A stretch of DNA of 64,000 nucleotides from Leptospira noumeaensis (GTDB taxonomy: Bacteria > Spirochaetota > Leptospiria > Leptospirales > Leptospiraceae), in NCBI RefSeq assembly GCF_004770765.1, contig NZ_RQFK01000028.1:253436-317435 (forward strand). Direction: 5' to 3'. The notes under the pieces are model-generated. The model was not told where the DNA came from, searched no databases, and worked only from the letters and a program-made list of their open reading frames with translations. Each line of letters opens with the position of its first letter. Position 1 is the first letter of the stretch. Shown piece after piece: positions 60,633-64,000 of the stretch. Position numbers and translations under genes: made by a program.

Positions 60633-63588
60633 AGGCAGAAAGTCCGGAGATTTCCCTTCCTTGGGCAAGTTTCTTAAGCAAGGGAACTAAATCGCTCATA
60701 AGTGCCAGTTCCTTTTTGGTTCGTTCTTTCCAACTGAGTTCAAAAGGAGCCATCAAATCACTCAAATCATCTGCATCGAAAATCATCCGATCTAATATAG
60801 ATCTAACAAACACTTGTAACACTTCTGGCTCCAGGCCATGTGATTCCGCAGTTGTTTGGAGTTCTTTTTGGAATTTGTCCGCTTTGAATTCCACAAAACC
60901 TTGTTTGATCTCAGTCTCACTTAAGGGTTCCCCTGCTTTCAAAGTTCCAATGTAGGCAATGATCTCATCTCGGTCATCCATCATACTCGATGTGGAAGAT
61001 AACAATCCTACCAACTGTTCCCTGCTCATCTTTTGTTTGGCGGTTTTTTGTGTGTATTTAGAAATGAGACCCATGATATAATCATAGTCTATAATCGCAG
61101 AGGCAAAAAGTACAAACTCAAAATCCAGTTGATGAACGATGGTTTCCATGCCCCCAGGTTTTTGATCTACTTTGAATCTTTGTGCCGTATCCAAATAAGC
61201 CCCACGAAATCCCCGAAGGTCATCGGGCGAAATTACCTTCTGAATAGCTTCTGTTTGGTCATTGGAAATATCCGTATATTGATCCAACTGTGTTTTGATT
61301 CTCTGTATTTCTTTAAATAAATTAATAAACTGACTTCTTGCTTCATCACCTTTCAAATTGTTCACTTGGTCTGGAGAAAAACCAAGTCCTTGAGATTTCA
61401 TAAATTCATTCAACTTGGACACAGCAGATTCATACTTGGTAATCACGACAGGAGCAGGATCGACTAACCAGATTTCTTTAGCACGACTTGCATCTTCCCC
61501 AGAGAAAAGGGCAATGGCATCATCAACAGAATTTTTTTGGTTTCGAAAATCTAAAACGTTCCCATAAGGTTTGGAATCATTGAGAATTCGGTTGGTACGA
61601 GAAAAAGCCTGAATCAATCCATGATATCGTAAATTTTTGTCCACATACAAAGTGTTTAAGTATTGGGAGTCGAAACCAGTTAACAACATATCAACAACAA
61701 TCACAATATCGATCTTATTTTCACGAGGGTAATCCTTGTTGGAATACTTTTGATCCTTGATTCTTTTTTGAATATCTTGGTAATAAAGATCAAACTCACC
61801 TAATCTATGATTAGTTTTGTATTTCTGATTATAATCAGAAATGATCGCTTGTAAGGCTGCCTTCTTTTCCTCAGGTGCCTCTTGGTTGTCTTCTTTTTCC
61901 TGAGGCAAATCTTCCTGGATCTGTTGGACATCCCGATTGCCCTCCGCAGGAGGTGAGAAAACACAGGCTACGTGCAAAGGATTATAATTTTCATCCTCCG
62001 CCTTCTTCCGTTCTTGAATCTCTTTAAAGAGTCCATAGTATGCAATGGCTTCATTGATGGAGGCAGTGGCAAAAATTGCATTGAACCTACGATTGTGAGT
62101 GGCAATATCATGTTTCTCTATGATAGCTTCTGCTACCGCTTTTTGCGCGACTTCATCGCTTACTTTTATGCCTTTCGGTCCCTTCAACTCTTCTTTAAAA
62201 TAATCCACATGAAATCGCAATACATTTCGATCATCAATTGCATGTGTGATTGTGTAAGCATGGAGTCTTTTTTGGAATACGTCTTCCGTTGTGATATAGG
62301 ATGCCTGCTCTCCTTCCACTCTCATGTAACTCGAGTTTTGACTAAAAATAGGAGTTCCCGTAAACCCAAACAACTGTGCTTTTGGGAAGAATTCTTTGAT
62401 GGCATTGTGATTTTCGCCGAATTGAGACCGGTGACATTCATCAAAAATAAAAACAACTCGTTTGTTTCGAAGTGTCTCTAATCTTTCTTTATAATTATTT
62501 TTCTGAGTTCCATCCAAAGCAAGTCCCAATTTTTGAATGGTTGTTACAATTACCTTATCCGCATAATCCGTAGAAAGGAGTCGTTTTACAAGTGTCTCTG
62601 TATTGGTATTTTCTTCAACGCAACCAGCTTGGAATTTATTAAACTCTTCTCTCGTCTGCCGGTCCAAGTCCTTTCGGTCTACCACAAACAAACACTTTTC
62701 GATATTGGGATTATCTTTTAATAAAGTAGATGCCTTAAAGGAAGTAAGTGTTTTTCCACTTCCTGTGGTATGCCAAATGTAACCATTGCCGCGATTTTGT
62801 TCGATACAATCAACAATCGCTTTCACTGCATAAATCTGGTAAGGACGCATTACCATTAATTTTTGCTCACTTGCAACGAGCACCATATAGCGGCTAATCA
62901 ATTGTGCGAGCGTACATTTTGGTAAAAATCTTTGGGCAAACTCAGCTAGGTGTGTGACTTTTTTATTGTCCTCGGTTGCAAACTGATAGATCGGCAAAAA
63001 CCTTTCATCCGCGTCGAAACTAAAATGTTGGTTTTGGTTATTTGCAAAATAATATGTATTACTTTGGTTACTAACAATAAACAACTGCACAAAACAAAGC
63101 AATGAGTTCGTGTATCCATTTCCTGGATCATTTTTATAGTCCACGATCTGCTGCATGGCTCTTCTCGGACTAATTTCTAATGTTTTAAGCTCAATTTGGG
63201 TTATCGGGATTCCATTTAAAAGTATAAGAATATCATATCGATGAAAACTATTTTCTGTGTTGATCCTAAGTTGATTGATAACTTCAAAATCATTTTTGCA
63301 CCAATCATTTAGATTTACTAACGTGTAATGAAGGGGAGTACCATCCTCTCTTTCAAATGTATTTCTCTCCCTTAGCAATTTTGCGGAAAGATAAACGTCG
63401 GAATTGATAATCTCATCTCTGAGACGTGCAAATTCAGAATCCGTTAATTTGACTTTGTTTAATTTTTCAAAATGCTTTCGGAAATTTTGCTCTAGGGATT
63501 CCCTATTCTTGATCTCAGATTTATATTGATACTTTAAATCTTCAAGTTTTTCAATTAGCTTATGTTCAATATCTAATTCACTAACCAT
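60625..63588 (-). CDS. hsdR: Type I restriction endonuclease and translocase subunit HsdR
   Basis: 987 residues. N-terminal PD-(D/E)xK nuclease: DILILLNGIPITQIELKT holds the acidic and ELK residues. SF2 motor: Walker A WHTTGSGKTLTSFK, DECHRSQ, LFGFTGTPIF, and motif VI QAFSRTNRI. The C-terminal helical region joins the complex. It cuts unmodified DNA after translocation. First gene of the island operon. The frame opens with TTG 63600, but the ATG at 63588 is the likely start. Confidence 0.95.
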   Translation of the reverse strand: MVSELDIEHKLIEKLEDLKYQYKSEIKNRESLEQNFRKHFEKLNKVKLTDSEFARLRDEIINSDVYLSAKLLRERNTFEREDGTPLHYTLVNLNDWCKNDFEVINQLRINTENSFHRYDILILLNGIPITQIELKTLEISPRRAMQQIVDYKNDPGNGYTNSLLCFVQLFIVSNQSNTYYFANNQNQHFSFDADERFLPIYQFATEDNKKVTHLAEFAQRFLPKCTLAQLISRYMVLVASEQKLMVMRPYQIYAVKAIVDCIEQNRGNGYIWHTTGSGKTLTSFKASTLLKDNPNIEKCLFVVDRKDLDRQTREEFNKFQAGCVEENTNTETLVKRLLSTDYADKVIVTTIQKLGLALDGTQKNNYKERLETLRNKRVVFIFDECHRSQFGENHNAIKEFFPKAQLFGFTGTPIFSQNSSYMRVEGEQASYITTEDVFQKRLHAYTITHAIDDRNVLRFHVDYFKEELKGPKGIKVSDEVAQKAVAEAIIEKHDIATHNRRFNAIFATASINEAIAYYGLFKEIQERKKAEDENYNPLHVACVFSPPAEGNRDVQQIQEDLPQEKEDNQEAPEEKKAALQAIISDYNQKYKTNHRLGEFDLYYQDIQKRIKDQKYSNKDYPRENKIDIVIVVDMLLTGFDSQYLNTLYVDKNLRYHGLIQAFSRTNRILNDSKPYGNVLDFRNQKNSVDDAIALFSGEDASRAKEIWLVDPAPVVITKYESAVSKLNEFMKSQGLGFSPDQVNNLKGDEARSQFINLFKEIQRIKTQLDQYTDISNDQTEAIQKVISPDDLRGFRGAYLDTAQRFKVDQKPGGMETIVHQLDFEFVLFASAIIDYDYIMGLISKYTQKTAKQKMSREQLVGLLSSTSSMMDDRDEIIAYIGTLKAGEPLSETEIKQGFVEFKADKFQKELQTTAESHGLEPEVLQVFVRSILDRMIFDADDLSDLMAPFELSWKERTKKELALMSDLVPLLKKLAQGREISGLSAYE

Positions 63589-63858
63589 TCGATCTACCAA
63601 ACCTCAAAAAATACCTAAGTTAAAATTCCCGCTTAACGCTAACAAACTTTTCAACAAAGTCAAATAATTTGATTTATATAAAACAAAAAGCAGATGTTAA
63701 GCGAAGCTAAAATAGATATCTAATATTTTAGCAACCCTCTCTCTTAATAAATGATTCTAAACCAAAGGTAGGACAAATGATACAAATTTAATCAAAATTG
63801 ATACATCAGCAGGTTTTAGTATCTCAGTTCGCACCGATATAGATTCCGCCCCCTCCGA

Positions 63859-63873
63859 GGACATAAAAAAAGC
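63859..63873 (+). repeat. 15-bp direct repeat, right margin of defence island
   Basis: GGACATAAAAAAAGC, identical to 53662-53676, also preceded by CCTCCG and in the same orientation, 10.2 kb apart, so that the pair brackets the whole hsd and zeta operon. Confidence 0.6.
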
Positions 63874-63897
63874 CTCCGATCTTACGACCAAAGGCTT
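63865..63897 (-). terminator. Weak minus-strand terminator
   Basis: AAGCCT and AGGCTT pair around a 16-base loop, followed on the minus strand by a run of seven T. It would end a transcript coming from beyond the right edge of the window. Confidence 0.4.
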
Positions 63898-64000
63898 CTC
63901 CCAACTTCTATACGACATGTAAGTTAACAAACAATGCTATAATCTATACATACACGTTGAACACGTGTATATTGTAATATGGTCAAGCCGATCGAGCGAT

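Larger units (their letters stand above)
63589..64000. other. Non-coding edge of defence island
   Basis: About 410 bp with no convincing gene. It should hold the hsdR promoter. A short minus-strand frame of ~53 codons starts at an ATG near 63919 (MSYRSWEKPLVVRSEAFF) but runs through the terminator and looks like repeat material. The sequence right of 63900 has an ACACGTGT-like palindrome (ACACGTTGAACACGTGT). Confidence 0.5.

Noticed and set aside
60374..63131. Plus- and minus-strand short frames inside the hsdR and ImmA genes
   Set aside because: They have no protein-like pattern and lie wholly within well-supported genes.
63900..64000. Island attachment within a tRNA at the right edge
   Set aside because: No tRNA cloverleaf or CCA-type 3' end is visible in this stretch.

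Overview
The window looks like chromosomal DNA from a Leptospira species, most likely a free-living (saprophyte-clade) one. This is inferred from low GC content, many lipoproteins with loose spirochaete lipoboxes, a Leptospira-type DUF1554 lipoprotein, a divergent FlaB-like protein that keeps the spirochaete flagellin signature, and methyl-accepting proteins, a class III cyclase and two-component proteins typical of the genus. No rRNA, tRNA or CRISPR array was recognised. No intact insertion sequence was found.

Layout. 0-7 kb: a 5'-truncated DJ-1/PfpI protein, a methyl-accepting protein with a C-terminal STAS-like domain, a GXWXG/DUF4334 protein, a two-gene unit with a degenerate flagellin-like protein, a DUF1554 lipoprotein and a CoA-binding protein. 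6.9-11.6 kb: DoxX, a TonB-dependent receptor with a lipoprotein, and a PepSY membrane protein; Fur-like TGAGA/TCTCA palindromes mark both promoters. 11.7-20.4 kb: a nearly complete molybdenum-cofactor block (moaC-moaB fusion, moeA, a molybdopterin oxidoreductase, moeB-rhodanese, moaA, moaD, moaE, mobA, a HAD phosphatase). A ferredoxin-like C-terminal remnant of a lost nitrite/nitrate reductase is hidden at its edge. 20.6-33.5 kb: lipoproteins, a HisKA_2 kinase, small enzymes, two MarR regulators with clear palindromic operators, a glycosyltransferase and a thiolase. 33.5-39.3 kb: a signalling cluster made of a stand-alone STAS-like protein, a second methyl-accepting protein, a PAS-PAS hybrid kinase with Hpt domain, and a REC-EAL phosphodiesterase. 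39.4-48.4 kb: an ArsM-type methyltransferase, lipoproteins, a GH1 glucosidase, DUF2461, a kinase-like protein without a phospho-accepting histidine, and an AraC regulator. 48.4-53.8 kb: a rearranged stretch with a perfect 117-bp inverted repeat, a siderophore-interacting-type flavoprotein, an adenylate cyclase and small or truncated genes.

53.6-63.9 kb is a defence island on the minus strand. It is read as hsdR, ImmA/IrrE-type HTH protein, DUF4411 PIN-like protein, hsdS, an AAA_13 ATPase with a PrrC-type Arg-Glu-His triad, hsdM, a small glycine-rich protein and a zeta-toxin-like kinase. Most junctions overlap or nearly touch, so restriction, a candidate anticodon-nuclease guard and a toxin-antitoxin-like pair appear to be co-expressed. 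A 15-bp direct repeat lies at each margin.

Four copies of a 100-130 bp palindromic repeat (starting GCGTTCCC, ending CCCTAACG) sit just past gene 3' ends at 28.4, 42.5, 50.9 and 53.8 kb.
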